A program made the position numbers and the translations under genes. A model generated the notes under the pieces. The model saw nothing but the letters and a program-made list of their open reading frames with translations. It did no database searches and was not told the DNA's origin. Shown here piece after piece: positions 23,643 to 32,782 of a stretch of DNA of 64,000 nucleotides. Within the stretch, counting starts at the first letter, position 1. Each line of letters begins with the position of its first letter. Location of the stretch: positions 1,178,001 to 1,242,000 of the forward strand of contig CANLQE010000001.1 in the NCBI GenBank assembly GCA_947493215.1, in the 5' to 3' direction. This stretch comes from an uncultured Sphingomonadaceae bacterium. Lineage in GTDB: Bacteria > Pseudomonadota > Alphaproteobacteria > Sphingomonadales > Sphingomonadaceae.

Positions 23643-26024
23643 TCAGAAGCGGAAGCCGACCCGCATCACTAGCTCGCGCGGTTCATTGGGGGCAATGAAA
23701 GTGCTCGGTCCAGCCTGCAATCCCCATGCAAGGACATGTTCTTCTGTCAGATTCCGGCCTAGTAGCGAAATCGTGAGGTTTTCCGTTGGACTGGTAAAGG
23801 TCACGCCCGCATTGATGGTCGCATAATTGTCCTGTCGCAGGACATCGACATATTCGAGTTCAACGAAATAATCGCTGGAGACGCTCACATCAGCGCGCGC
23901 CGAGAAGTCCCATCCACCCAGTAAGTCGGGCTGTTCGAATTGGACATAGGCCGCGCCTTTCCATTCGGGAGCAAAGATCAGGGGGAGACCGGCATAGTTG
24001 CAAAGGTTGGTGTTGGTTGCAGGATCCAGTTCCAAAGTGCCACCAATGGAAGGACAGTCTTCAGAGGCTCCAGGGAAGTCGTCATATGTGGCGTCGGTAT
24101 ATGCGATGTTGCCGCCAATCGACCAGTTCGGCGAGAGCTCCAAATTGGCATCGAACTCAACACCCCAGCTGGTCGCTTCAGCGGCATTCTGGACCTGGAA
24201 CGAATTGGTGAACTGCCCCGGCAAGGCACGCGCGACCTGTAGATCCTCGACCATCATGTAAAAGACCGACAAATTGGTCTGTAATGCGCCGCCCAGAAGT
24301 GTTGCTTTCACCCCATATTCGAAAGCTGTGTTGAGTTCGCTGTCGAACTCACCGATTTCAAACTGGCCCATCGCGTTTTGCTCGGGCCGGTCGGCAAAGC
24401 CACCAGTTTTGTGACCCTGCGCAACTGATAGGAACATCATGAGGTCCGGATCGGGTTCCCAACGCAATGTAAGCGAGGGTGTGAAACGATCTTCGTTGCG
24501 ACTAACGTCGGCCAGAAAATCATTCGCGACCTGGCCTGCTGTGGCTCGCTCAGCCACAGGATCGGCACCATAGGCTCCTTCGCGACGGAAGAAGGAGAAG
24601 TCTTTTTCTTCATACGACCAGCGACCGCCGAATATGGCCGACCATTCGTCGCTGAACCGCCAGCGTAGTTGACCAAATAGTGCGAAGGTCTCTGTTTGCT
24701 GTGTCCAGTCTTCGATCAGGGACCGAACCGGGCCGCCGCCAAAGAATGTGGCAACATCGGTGTCATCGAATTGCAGTCGAGTGACATCGCTGGTTTCGAA
24801 ATATGCGCCAGTGATGAAGTCGAAGCTTTCGAACTCTTCGGATGTTAGCCGTAGTTCCTGAGTAAAGCCTTCATATTCCTCGTCACGTGTGGCGCGCAGT
24901 CCGCCGCCAGCGACGCCGCCTTCCAAGGCGACAAACTGGTGGAAATAGCTAACTGACTGAAATGCGCTGACCGAAGTTAGCGTGCCGAAACCTTCTAGTT
25001 CGTGATTAATTTCCAACGTGACATTATAAGTATCTTGATCGCGATTGGGGCAGAATGTTTCTCCCTGAATCACCGCTGTACAGTCATAGTCACTCTTCCA
25101 GTCCCGGTCGAAGGAGAAATCCGGAGAGAAGCGCTGGAAGAAGCTTTCGGGAACCGGCTGTCCGGCCAAGGGACCGCCAGGAAAAATGGCGCTGGTTACT
25201 TCGGACGGCGTCTGTCCGTCTTCGGTAAATGTATAGAACTCACCCTTAAGATCGACAGTGGTGAATGCGCCTAGGTCCCATTTTAGCTTGCCGCGAATGG
25301 CAAAGTCATCACGCGTACCGCCATCCGGTCCGGGCAGTCGGTTTTCGATATAGCCGTCACGTTCACGATAGGTAAGCGCCAGGCGACCTGCGAGAGTATC
25401 GGCAAGCGGACCGGAAATGAATGCCTCTCCACCATATGTGCCGCCAACGGTGCTGTAATCGCTGATATAGAAATCGGCGCCAGCTTCGAATGTATTGGTC
25501 GGATCCTGCGTGTTGATGATGACGGCACCGGCAATCGTGTTTTTGCCGAAAAGAGTGCCTTGGGGACCGCGCAGCACTTCCACATTCCCGACATCAAACA
25601 GCGGATGAAGATTAATCGCCGCGCGCCCGATATAAACCTCATCGACAAAGCGTCCGACTGATTGCTCGACAGAGTGTGTCGTCCCCGACCCAATGCCACG
25701 AACGTAAAGATTAGGCAGGATGCTGGCGTCGGAGAACTCGAAATTGGGTATATAGAGTGACACATCGGCGATATCGATGGCGCCCGTTGCCCGCAGCTCT
25801 TCGGCTCCGAACGATGCAACCGAAACGGGCACATCCTGAATGCTTTCGGCACGCCGCGTCGCGGTGACAACGATCTCGCTGCTCGACGCTGTTGCTTCTT
25901 CCGCTACATCGCTTGCCTCCCCGTTAGTCGCGGTCTGCGCGTTAGCATCTGCGACATATAGTGGCGTAATTGCGAGCAGCATGGCGGTGCCTGTAAACAG
26001 GCCCGCTTTGAATGTATGGGTCAT
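23643..26024 (-). CDS. TonB-dependent outer-membrane receptor
   Basis: 793 residues. A signal peptide (ending DANAQ) is followed by a TonB-box-like EIVVTATRR and a plug domain (SIQDVPVSVASFGAEELRATGAIDIADV). The plug includes VEVLRGPQGTLFGKNTIAGAVIINT, typical of sphingomonad receptors. A 22-strand-type barrel ends in RELVMRVGFRF, with a terminal aromatic residue for barrel assembly. An AAGGAGAG site precedes the ATG. It is divergent from the LysR regulator of the aromatic cluster, with a regulator-type site between them. It may therefore import an aromatic substrate rather than a siderophore; that is inference from context. Confidence 0.93.
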   Translation of the reverse strand: MTHTFKAGLFTGTAMLLAITPLYVADANAQTATNGEASDVAEEATASSSEIVVTATRRAESIQDVPVSVASFGAEELRATGAIDIADVSLYIPNFEFSDASILPNLYVRGIGSGTTHSVEQSVGRFVDEVYIGRAAINLHPLFDVGNVEVLRGPQGTLFGKNTIAGAVIINTQDPTNTFEAGADFYISDYSTVGGTYGGEAFISGPLADTLAGRLALTYRERDGYIENRLPGPDGGTRDDFAIRGKLKWDLGAFTTVDLKGEFYTFTEDGQTPSEVTSAIFPGGPLAGQPVPESFFQRFSPDFSFDRDWKSDYDCTAVIQGETFCPNRDQDTYNVTLEINHELEGFGTLTSVSAFQSVSYFHQFVALEGGVAGGGLRATRDEEYEGFTQELRLTSEEFESFDFITGAYFETSDVTRLQFDDTDVATFFGGGPVRSLIEDWTQQTETFALFGQLRWRFSDEWSAIFGGRWSYEEKDFSFFRREGAYGADPVAERATAGQVANDFLADVSRNEDRFTPSLTLRWEPDPDLMMFLSVAQGHKTGGFADRPEQNAMGQFEIGEFDSELNTAFEYGVKATLLGGALQTNLSVFYMMVEDLQVARALPGQFTNSFQVQNAAEATSWGVEFDANLELSPNWSIGGNIAYTDATYDDFPGASEDCPSIGGTLELDPATNTNLCNYAGLPLIFAPEWKGAAYVQFEQPDLLGGWDFSARADVSVSSDYFVELEYVDVLRQDNYATINAGVTFTSPTENLTISLLGRNLTEEHVLAWGLQAGPSTFIAPNEPRELVMRVGFRF

Positions 26025-26341
26025 CTCACTCTCCTTGTATTAGTCACCGTATCTGTTGAATCTGATGCATTTAGTGCGCTCACAGGTCGGCCTGCTTGCG
26101 ATGTTTCTAGGCTTGCGATTAAGCTGCCTTCATCCTGCGTGTAGTCGCGCAATTTCCTATGAAAATGGGCCTTCACAACTTCATTTGCCATTGGGCCAGG
26201 TAGTCTGGAGGGCATTGAATTCTGGGTGATGCCCGAAGTACGAAGATGACCGACATCTCTCCCTATCAAATTCAGGGCAGTTATCGATTCTGTCAGGCTC
26301 GCGCCTATGACATGCACATCCATTTCAACCGAATTCGCCAT
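26021..26341 (-). CDS. Small protein with degenerate flavoprotein-like N-terminus
   Basis: 106 residues from ATG 26341, chosen because AAGGGGAGG lies just upstream. The beginning, VEMDVHVIGASLTESITALNL, looks like the FAD-binding strand-turn-helix of flavoprotein hydroxylases, but the GxGxxG turn is GASLTE. The rest has no recognisable fold. It may be the decayed stump of a hydroxylase or a coupled leader gene: its TGA overlaps the receptor's ATG (ATGA), and the receptor's SD is inside it. Certainty is low. Confidence 0.4.
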   Translation of the reverse strand: MANSVEMDVHVIGASLTESITALNLIGRDVGHLRTSGITQNSMPSRLPGPMANEVVKAHFHRKLRDYTQDEGSLIASLETSQAGRPVSALNASDSTDTVTNTRRVR

Positions 26342-26385
26342 GCGCCTCCCCTTCTCGTGTCGTTTCGACATCTAATATCAGGACT

Positions 26386-26571
26386 ATGATCGACGCGGGT
26401 CATGCCAACAAATACCTTCGCGATGTTCAATCAATACTGATATTGCATCGCTTCAATGCTGTGAATTTGTCATGGGATGGATGGATTAGCGCTCTGGCAA
26501 TTCTATTTTTCTTTCCTGCAATAGTGCCGGTCATTGGCATAATTGGCCGAATAAATAGGAGAAAAGATTAG
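26386..26571 (+). CDS. Possible small membrane protein (doubtful)
   Basis: 61 residues with a C-terminal hydrophobic segment (ISALAILFFFPAIVPVIGIIG) and basic end INRRKD, a plausible single-span topology. Only a weak AGGA precedes the ATG at 3 bases. No family is recognised. It could equally be chance within the control region. Confidence 0.2.
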   Translation: MIDAGHANKYLRDVQSILILHRFNAVNLSWDGWISALAILFFFPAIVPVIGIIGRINRRKD

Positions 26572-26642
26572 GTATACGCGAGCAGCATTGCTTGGAATCT
26601 GCTTACCTTACACGCAGCTCCTGACCTTAATTCTCGAAAGCG

Positions 26643-26657
26643 ATACCAAAAGCGTAT
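26643..26657. promoter_or_regulatory. CatM/BenM-type site, copy 1 (receptor/LysR gap)
   Basis: ATACCAAAAGCGTAT, extended to CGATAC/GTATCG arms. This is the ATAC-N7-GTAT consensus of CatM/BenM LysR regulators, which also fits the general T-N11-A rule. It lies 215 bases before the LysR start and about 300 bases before the minus-strand small gene. Confidence 0.65.
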
Positions 26658-26871
26658 CGAACTATGTGGTAGCTATGGCCTTGCTTCCTTCACCATTGCG
26701 AGTGGGGTCTAGGAAAACCTTAAGATAGGCTGCCTTCAAACTGTTCAAGCTGAAAATGAAGATGAGCGGAGTGGCAGTTTGTCGATTTGGATTAACTTGC
26801 TATCACCTTCTAAGTCGAAGAGAGAAGTTGGATTGCAGGTCTTAGAAAAAGCCAGATTGAGGTTACAAGCG

Positions 26872-27750
26872 ATGGATTTAAGACAAATTCGGTATTTCAT
26901 AGCTGTTGCCGAGGAAAGCAATTTTGGCCTCGCTGCTCGCAGGCTCAATATCTCTCAGCCACCTATCACGCGACAAATTCGAAAACTGGAAGAAGAATTG
27001 GGCGTCACTTTGTTGAAACGGACTAGCAAGGGAGCAGAACTGACTCCCCCAGGGGTAGTGTTTCTGGAGGACGTTCGCCGCGTGATGGCGCAAACAACCC
27101 GTGCCGCAGAAAGGGTTAAGGCAGCACAAAAAGGTGAAATCGGCCGACTTGAAATCGGTTATTTCGGATCGGTTATTTACAGTGCCGTGCCCCAACTGCT
27201 GATGAAGTTCCGTGAAAGCAATCCAGACGTCGAAGTGGGATTGCATCGTTTATCAAAAAAGGAGCAAGTATATGCTTTGAAAATCGGCCAGATCCACATT
27301 GGCTTTGGCCGATACTACCAGAAGGAACCAGGTTATGCGGTTGAATCCGTTGTCCCGGAAACACTCGCGGTGGCGGTCCCGATTTCGCACGGAAAAAATC
27401 TGAAAACGGGAACAAGTTTCGACCTGTTCAAAAATTTCCCAGTGATACTCTTCCCCAAATCGGGCCGGCCCAATTTTGCGGATGAGATCATCAAGATTCT
27501 GAAAGAAAAGGGTATTGAACCTGCAATTGCTGCAGAAACAGAGGATGTACGCTCTGCTTTGACCTTGGCATCGCTCGCAGTTGGGGCTACTGTGGTTCCA
27601 GCGACAGTTGCGGAATTGAATTGGCCTGGCATAAAATTCTTCCCACTGGAGCCAGTTCAAAACAATTGCGAGGTATGTTGCTTGTATCGCCGATCAGATA
27701 CATCACCGTTGCTGCGATCTTTGCTATCCACGATACGTTCAAATAGCTGA
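26872..27750 (+). CDS. LysR-type regulator of the CatM/BenM/ClcR group
   Basis: 292 residues from ATG 26872 (the frame runs 31 codons further upstream, but MDLRQIRYFIAVAEE is the standard family start). The winged helix-turn-helix covers residues 1-65 (FGLAARRLNISQPPITRQIRKLEEELG), followed by the two-lobed inducer domain with IGYFGSVIYSAVPQLL and VGATVVPATVAEL. This group senses muconate or chloromuconate. It stands next to the hydroxylase gene, and perfect ATAC-N7-GTAT sites lie at its own promoter, before the hydroxylase and in the cycloisomerase/dioxygenase gap. Confidence 0.92.
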   Translation: MDLRQIRYFIAVAEESNFGLAARRLNISQPPITRQIRKLEEELGVTLLKRTSKGAELTPPGVVFLEDVRRVMAQTTRAAERVKAAQKGEIGRLEIGYFGSVIYSAVPQLLMKFRESNPDVEVGLHRLSKKEQVYALKIGQIHIGFGRYYQKEPGYAVESVVPETLAVAVPISHGKNLKTGTSFDLFKNFPVILFPKSGRPNFADEIIKILKEKGIEPAIAAETEDVRSALTLASLAVGATVVPATVAELNWPGIKFFPLEPVQNNCEVCCLYRRSDTSPLLRSLLSTIRSNS

Positions 27751-27765
27751 TCACGCATTGTCGTT

Positions 27766-27780
27766 ATACCATTTCCGTAT
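27766..27780. promoter_or_regulatory. CatM/BenM-type site, copy 2 (before hydroxylase)
   Basis: ATACCATTTCCGTAT, a perfect ATAC-N7-GTAT dyad centred about 117 bases before the hydroxylase ATG at 27890 and just after the LysR stop. Confidence 0.75.
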
Positions 27781-27889
27781 GACGAGAAGGTTGCGATAGT
27801 ATTTTTAACATCAACCACAGATAGCTATTCCCTACGAAAGTTGAATTGCTCGGTAGCGAGCAAAATAGCAGCTTTTGTGGGAGTGGAAA

Positions 27890-29653
27890 ATGAGCGAATC
27901 TTTGCCAATAGTCGAAACTGATGTGTTGGTCGTGGGAACCGGACCTGCTGGTTCTGCCGCGGCGCTGGGTTTGTCTCGCAATGACGTGAAATCAGTTATT
28001 ATCAACAAATTTGGTTGGACCGCTCGTACACCTCGTGCGCACATAACCAATCCACGAACAATGGAAGTGCTCCATGATCTAAAGGTATATGAAGAGGCAT
28101 TGAAGCACGCAATTCCCAACGACTTCATGGGGGATAACACCTTCTGTACCAGCTTGGCGGGCATTGAAGTCGGTCGCATTAGAACATGGGGCACCTGTCC
28201 TGATCGAGCGCATAATTACGCCATTGCGAGTCCAGAGGTCAATTGCGATATAACCCAGAATTACATGGAAAATGTTTTACTAGGCGCGGCGGCAAGTGCC
28301 GGTAGCCAAGTTCAATTTCACACTGAGTTGCTGGATTATTCGCAAGATGACGATGGCGTCACAGCGACATTAAGGAACAATCTTACAAATCAAGAGTATC
28401 TCGTCCGTTGCAAATATCTGATTGGCGCTGACGGCGCAAATTCACGCGTGGCCGAAATTGCTGATCTTCCGCTTGAAGGTGTGCAAGGCAAAGAAGGCTC
28501 AATGAATATCGTATTTGATGCTGATCTCTCTCGCTTTGTCGATCACCGCCCGAGCGTATTATATTGGATCATGCAGGATGGTTCGGATGTTGGCGGATTG
28601 GGCATGGGCGTTGTGCGCATGGTGCGCCCTTGGAACCGTTGGCTTGCTATTTGGGGATATGATCTCGCGGCCGGACGACCTGAAGTAGACGAGGCCAAGG
28701 CTGTTGCAGTTGTACATAATCTTATTGGCGATGATACGGTTCCCGTTTCAATAGATTCAATTTCATTTTGGACGGTGAATGAAGTTTATGCCACCCAGCT
28801 GAGTTCGGACAGGGTATTTTGCATGGGCGATGCCGTCCATCGCCATCCACCAACCAAAGGTTTGGGGTCCAACACATCCATTCAGGACGCCTTTAATCTG
28901 GCGTGGAAATTGGCCTTGGTATTGAAGGGGCGTGCGGATTCAAAACTGTTGGAAAGCTATTCTGAGGAACGTGCGCCGGTTGCGAAGCAAATTGTCACGG
29001 GTGCCAATCGCAGCATAAACAAGTTTTTTGGCGTCATGGGCGCGCTTGGGTTGGACAAGGCCGAAACCCCGGACCAGATGCGTGACGTGCTGCTGTCGAT
29101 CGGAGATCAAACGCCTGAAGGCAAAGAAAAAAGAGCTGCTCTTGATGCGGCAGTTTATGACACCCGGGATGTTTTTGATAATCCAGGTATCGAACTTCAG
29201 CATCGTTATGTGTCAGATGCCGTATTCGTGGAAGACGGCGACAAAGACCCTGGTTATGTTGGTGATCCCGAAGTTTTTGTCGAACAAACCACTTATCCCG
29301 GCGCCCGCCTGCCACATGTATGGGTCGCCGTTGACAAGGTGCGAACCTCCGTTCTTTACCTGTGCGGCGAAACCAAATTTACGTTGTTGACCGGGATATC
29401 GGGATCGGGCTGGAAAAAGGAAGTCCAGACGATCAAGGAAGTGCTGGGTGTGGAGATCAACCTTATCACAATCGGTGCGCTTCAAGAGGTCGAAGACCCT
29501 TATGGTGAATGGTCGAGAGTACGTGAAATTGATGAAAGCGGCGCCGTGTTGGTTCGCCCAGATCAGCATGTCGCTTGGCGCGCAAAGGAATGGGATGCTT
29601 CAAGCGAAGATAGGCTGCTGCATGCGATGCGTAAAATTCTTTGCAAAGATTGA
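27890..29653 (+). CDS. FAD-dependent phenol/chlorophenol hydroxylase (TfdB-like)
   Basis: 587 residues from ATG 27890 (GGGAG upstream), matching the length of 2,4-dichlorophenol 6-monooxygenase. The FAD site GTGPAGSAAALGLSR is near the start, the middle motif GADGANSRV is present, and the late FAD-binding block GDAVHRHPPTKGLGSNTSIQDAF closely follows TfdB. A thioredoxin-like C-terminal domain is expected after residue 420. It would use NADPH and O2 to hydroxylate a (halo)phenol to a (halo)catechol, feeding the ring-cleavage dioxygenase encoded 1.6 kb downstream. The exact substrate is not determined. Confidence 0.9.
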   Translation: MSESLPIVETDVLVVGTGPAGSAAALGLSRNDVKSVIINKFGWTARTPRAHITNPRTMEVLHDLKVYEEALKHAIPNDFMGDNTFCTSLAGIEVGRIRTWGTCPDRAHNYAIASPEVNCDITQNYMENVLLGAAASAGSQVQFHTELLDYSQDDDGVTATLRNNLTNQEYLVRCKYLIGADGANSRVAEIADLPLEGVQGKEGSMNIVFDADLSRFVDHRPSVLYWIMQDGSDVGGLGMGVVRMVRPWNRWLAIWGYDLAAGRPEVDEAKAVAVVHNLIGDDTVPVSIDSISFWTVNEVYATQLSSDRVFCMGDAVHRHPPTKGLGSNTSIQDAFNLAWKLALVLKGRADSKLLESYSEERAPVAKQIVTGANRSINKFFGVMGALGLDKAETPDQMRDVLLSIGDQTPEGKEKRAALDAAVYDTRDVFDNPGIELQHRYVSDAVFVEDGDKDPGYVGDPEVFVEQTTYPGARLPHVWVAVDKVRTSVLYLCGETKFTLLTGISGSGWKKEVQTIKEVLGVEINLITIGALQEVEDPYGEWSRVREIDESGAVLVRPDQHVAWRAKEWDASSEDRLLHAMRKILCKD

Positions 29654-29787
29654 TCGGAAAGTCGCGGCGGAATGCTGCCTGAGATATCAAGTCACTTGTT
29701 TTTGGTCCAGATGGTTCAGCAATGAACACCCGTAGGCTTGTAGACCATCATTCTGAAGAGCACGCTGTTTAAGAACATCGGATGTTT

Positions 29788-29836
29788 GCCGAAAGGAAGA
29801 CGCTCTCTTGGTCGAAAGCAACGGCGACCTTTCGGC
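29788..29836. terminator. Long inverted repeat between convergent genes
   Basis: GCCGAAAGG (29788-29796) and CCTTTCGGC (29828-29836) are perfect 9-bp arms separated by 31 bases in the gap between the convergent hydroxylase and cycloisomerase genes. It may act as a bidirectional terminator, though no clear T-run follows. Confidence 0.35.
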
Positions 29837-29856
29837 GGGATCAGATGTCTGTCAGA

Positions 29857-31008
29857 TTAAGCACTGATCGAGTGCATGATTGTACTGCGATCCCTGCGAT
29901 AGTGAGCCAATTTGTCCTCGTCGATATCAACGCCGATACCATGTCCTTCGGGCAGCTGTAACGCATTATCCCGATAGACCATGGGCTGTTGCGCCAAATC
30001 ATCAGCAATAAGGTTCGGTCCGCATAGCTCGCCTCCAAAAGGCAGGCTTTCCAGCGTAGAGGCAAATTGCATATTTGCGGCTGTGCCGATCGAACTTTCA
30101 AGAAACGTACCCATATAAAGAGATATGCCGCTTGCTGTGGCGATGTTTGCAACCTTCTGCGCAGCCAGAATACCGCCATGTTTCATAATTTTAATCGAAA
30201 CCAGGTCCGCCGCATGGATCTGACCACAGAGTAACATTTGATCGAGTGTTCTAACGCCTTCATCCACCATGATTGCGCAGCTTGATTGTGATGTCAGCCG
30301 TGACATACCGCTAAGCGATTCGCGTGGCAGAGGCTGTTCCACAATCTCGATTCCGACGTCACTTAACTGGTATATGGCCTTTTTTGCTGTGACTTCATCC
30401 CAGCTTTCATTGGGATCAACGCGCACTTTGCACCGTCCCGCAAGTGCGCGTGCAATTTCGGATGCGCGGGCGATATCGGCTTCGGGATCGAGCGCTCCCA
30501 TCTTCAGCTTGAAGCGATTGTGCCAGCCTTTTTCCAGCATCCGTTCTGCCTCGGCGACCTCGTCTGCGACTTCACCAGTTGCCAAGGGCCATGCGCAAGG
30601 CAATGAATCTCGTATTTTTCCGCCTAACAGAACATGAAGGGGGCATTCAGAAATACGCCCCTGCAAATCCAGAAGCGCCATTTCCAATCCGGCTTTGGCA
30701 AAGCTGTTGCCAAAGACGACCTTGTCCATCCTATTCAATATTGCATTTAACAAGAACGGGTCTTGATTCAGCATCGTTGGAGTCAAATAGCTATCGATCA
30801 TAAATTTGATCGTCTCAACGGATTCGCCGCCCCACCAGGGACCCGCAGGGGTAACGGCTTCCCCAATCCCCGTGATACCGTCTTTGTTAGTGGTGCGGAT
30901 CAAAACAATGCTCTGCGTACGACTGTCTTTCACAGCGAAGCGCTGAAGCCTCGCCAATGGGAGGTCGACGATAATCGTCTCGACGCTATCGATTTCATGC
31001 CGCGTCAT
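29857..31008 (-). CDS. Muconate / chloromuconate cycloisomerase (enolase superfamily)
   Basis: 383 residues from ATG 31008 (GGGA about 9 bases upstream); a longer frame to 31089 lacks support. The barrel carries the superfamily catalytic set: KLKMG (KxK base), metal ligands in VDPNES, IVEQPL and MVDEGV, and the second catalytic Lys in SIKIMKHGG. It lactonises cis,cis-muconate or chloromuconate to a (diene)lactone. It is transcribed opposite to the dioxygenase, and the shared promoter gap holds an ATAC-N7-GTAT site. Whether it prefers chlorinated substrate cannot be read with certainty, although the following genes suggest so. Confidence 0.92.
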   Translation of the reverse strand: MTRHEIDSVETIIVDLPLARLQRFAVKDSRTQSIVLIRTTNKDGITGIGEAVTPAGPWWGGESVETIKFMIDSYLTPTMLNQDPFLLNAILNRMDKVVFGNSFAKAGLEMALLDLQGRISECPLHVLLGGKIRDSLPCAWPLATGEVADEVAEAERMLEKGWHNRFKLKMGALDPEADIARASEIARALAGRCKVRVDPNESWDEVTAKKAIYQLSDVGIEIVEQPLPRESLSGMSRLTSQSSCAIMVDEGVRTLDQMLLCGQIHAADLVSIKIMKHGGILAAQKVANIATASGISLYMGTFLESSIGTAANMQFASTLESLPFGGELCGPNLIADDLAQQPMVYRDNALQLPEGHGIGVDIDEDKLAHYRRDRSTIMHSISA

Positions 31009-31094
31009 AGTTGCATTCCCGTTTCTGTATTTAACATAGTGACAGTTTGGGGCCAGAAAGGAGTTTAGTGAAATACCGTCACAGCCCATTCAAG

Positions 31095-31109
31095 ATACGG
31101 AAGCGGTAT
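31095..31109. promoter_or_regulatory. CatM/BenM-type site, copy 3 (divergent promoter)
   Basis: ATACGGAAGCGGTAT is a perfect ATAC-N7-GTAT dyad lying 87 bases upstream of the cycloisomerase start and 173 bases upstream of the dioxygenase start, as in known catechol/chlorocatechol operons with divergent control. Confidence 0.75.
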
Positions 31110-31281
31110 TGCCTTGGTTTGCGAGATTTCTGACCCAGGTAGAAATTGTTCCTTGTGCAGCAAGGATCGATACAAAAAACCTATCAAAGGTCGACCATGA
31201 AGGTATTGGGAAGTTTGCCGGAACGCTTTATCCTAAGTCGTGAAATTTGATCTGGTAAATCAACATTTAGGAGAGGTGACT

Positions 31282-32049
31282 ATGGCTAACTCGCGGACCA
31301 ATGACGTTGTGATGGCAGTTGTGGAAGGCATAAGAGGCGCCTTGCTGGACAAGGCCGTCACCTTTCCGGAGTATCGCGCTGCAATCCAGCATATCATGAA
31401 AACATCAGAGGCGGGAGAATTGCCATTGATGATCGATGTGTTTTTCAACACCACCATTGTTCAAGCCATTAACAATCAGGGTTCGGCCTCCCCTTCAGAT
31501 CTGGAGGGGCCCTATTTTATCGAAGATGTGCCATTGACCGAGGGCACGGTCCTCAGAATGGATGGCGATGATTGCGAGCCTTTATTGGTAGCAGGCACGG
31601 TGGCAGGCCCTGATGGAGCGCCGCTGAGCAACGCGACCGTGTATATTTGGTCGTCGACGCCCGATGGGAAATATAGCGGATTTCATCCTGGTGTTCCGGA
31701 TCACGCATATCGGGCTAAGCTGATGACCGACGAAAATGGTGCCTTCCGCGTCGAAACATCTACACCCGTGCCATACCAAATTCCAAATCAGGGGCCCACC
31801 GGTGAGCTGCTGGAAGCAATTGGGCGGCATACCTGGCGCCCGGCGCATGTGCATTTCAAAGTTCGGGCCGAAGGTTGCGAGGAGCTGACTACTCAAGCTT
31901 ATTTTGAAGAGGGCGAATATGTGCATGACGATTGCTGTGAGGGCATCGTTTCGGATGAACTCATCTTCAAGCGCGAGGTCGAAGACGGCAAGCGCGTTGT
32001 ACGCGTCAATTTCAAGCTGGATGCTGCCAGGGCACTACAAGCCGCATAA
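31282..32049 (+). CDS. Intradiol (chloro)catechol 1,2-dioxygenase
   Basis: 255 residues from ATG 31282, supported by AGGAGAGG. This short form matches chlorocatechol 1,2-dioxygenases (about 250-260) better than catechol 1,2-dioxygenases (about 310). The iron(III) ligands are visible as Tyr in PDGKYSGFH and DHAYRAK and His in PAHVHFK. An N-terminal helical dimer domain precedes LEGPYFIEDVPL. It opens the catechol ring between the hydroxyls to give (chloro)muconate. First gene of a seven-gene plus-strand operon with overlapping or closely spaced starts. Confidence 0.92.
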   Translation: MANSRTNDVVMAVVEGIRGALLDKAVTFPEYRAAIQHIMKTSEAGELPLMIDVFFNTTIVQAINNQGSASPSDLEGPYFIEDVPLTEGTVLRMDGDDCEPLLVAGTVAGPDGAPLSNATVYIWSSTPDGKYSGFHPGVPDHAYRAKLMTDENGAFRVETSTPVPYQIPNQGPTGELLEAIGRHTWRPAHVHFKVRAEGCEELTTQAYFEEGEYVHDDCCEGIVSDELIFKREVEDGKRVVRVNFKLDAARALQAA

Positions 32050-32067
32050 CAGACGGGGAGTAACATA

Positions 32068-32781
32068 ATGTGTCACAGCAAGCCGATAGCGGCATTTCCA
32101 GATCCAACTGAAGGGGAGGCAATTACAGGAGCCATTCAAGCCTACAGATATGGACCAAAGGCGGCCGCAAATCGGATTGCAATTATTCCAGACATTTACG
32201 GCTATAAAGGCTTTTACCAAGGGTTGGCCCGATATTATGAAGAGAAAGAGGCAAGTGTCTATTTGGTCGACCCTTTCCACGGATTAGGTGATCTGAAAGA
32301 GGAGACGCGAGAAGAGGCCTTTGCCCGCCGCGGCAAGGTTAAAGACAAAAGCTTTCTGGATGACTTTGAAGCCTTTTGCTCCGCGCAGGAAGTGACCGGA
32401 GTGCTGGGCTTTTGTCTTGGTGGGTTATACGTGTTTGAACTGGCAAGGCGGGGCATGAATGCTAGCCTTGTAGGTCTCTATGGCTTTCCTCAGGGGCTGC
32501 CAAATCAAGATGTCCTGCCTACGCCATTTGACTATCTAGACGAGGTTGAAAAGCGTCACGTGATGTTGATGGGGGCAACTGACGAGTCGGTTGGACAAGA
32601 GAATATCCTTCGATTGTCCAACATTGCGGGTCATAATATCAACATCGTTTTGACCGTATATGACGGCGTAGGTCACAACTTTTTGCCCATGTTGGACAGC
32701 AAAGATCCGACCGAATTTGCGGTTGCGCAGGATGCTCTGAGCCGATGCGATAGAGAATTACTTGCTCCTCAGGAGAGGTGA
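32068..32781 (+). CDS. Dienelactone hydrolase
   Basis: 237 residues of the DLH alpha/beta-hydrolase family with the characteristic Cys nucleophile in GFCLGG, an Asp in MGATDESV and His in GVGHNFLP, i.e. a Cys-Asp-His triad. It opens dienelactone to maleylacetate. The early IPDIYG motif carries the oxyanion region. It lies 18 bases after the dioxygenase gene and one base before the reductase ATG, so the three are translated as a unit. Confidence 0.92.
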   Translation: MCHSKPIAAFPDPTEGEAITGAIQAYRYGPKAAANRIAIIPDIYGYKGFYQGLARYYEEKEASVYLVDPFHGLGDLKEETREEAFARRGKVKDKSFLDDFEAFCSAQEVTGVLGFCLGGLYVFELARRGMNASLVGLYGFPQGLPNQDVLPTPFDYLDEVEKRHVMLMGATDESVGQENILRLSNIAGHNINIVLTVYDGVGHNFLPMLDSKDPTEFAVAQDALSRCDRELLAPQER

Positions 32782-32782
32782 T

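Larger units (their letters stand above)
26342..26871. promoter_or_regulatory. Divergent control region of receptor and LysR genes
   Basis: 530 bases between the minus-strand small gene and the plus-strand LysR gene. It contains a perfect ATAC-N7-GTAT site (26643-26657) and a 61-codon frame (26386-26571) with one hydrophobic segment, whose SD is poor. No other gene is seen. Confidence 0.5.

Noticed and set aside
23388-23672. 94-codon plus-strand frame
   Set aside because: It runs through the hairpin element and into the receptor's 3' end, has no SD and no recognisable product.
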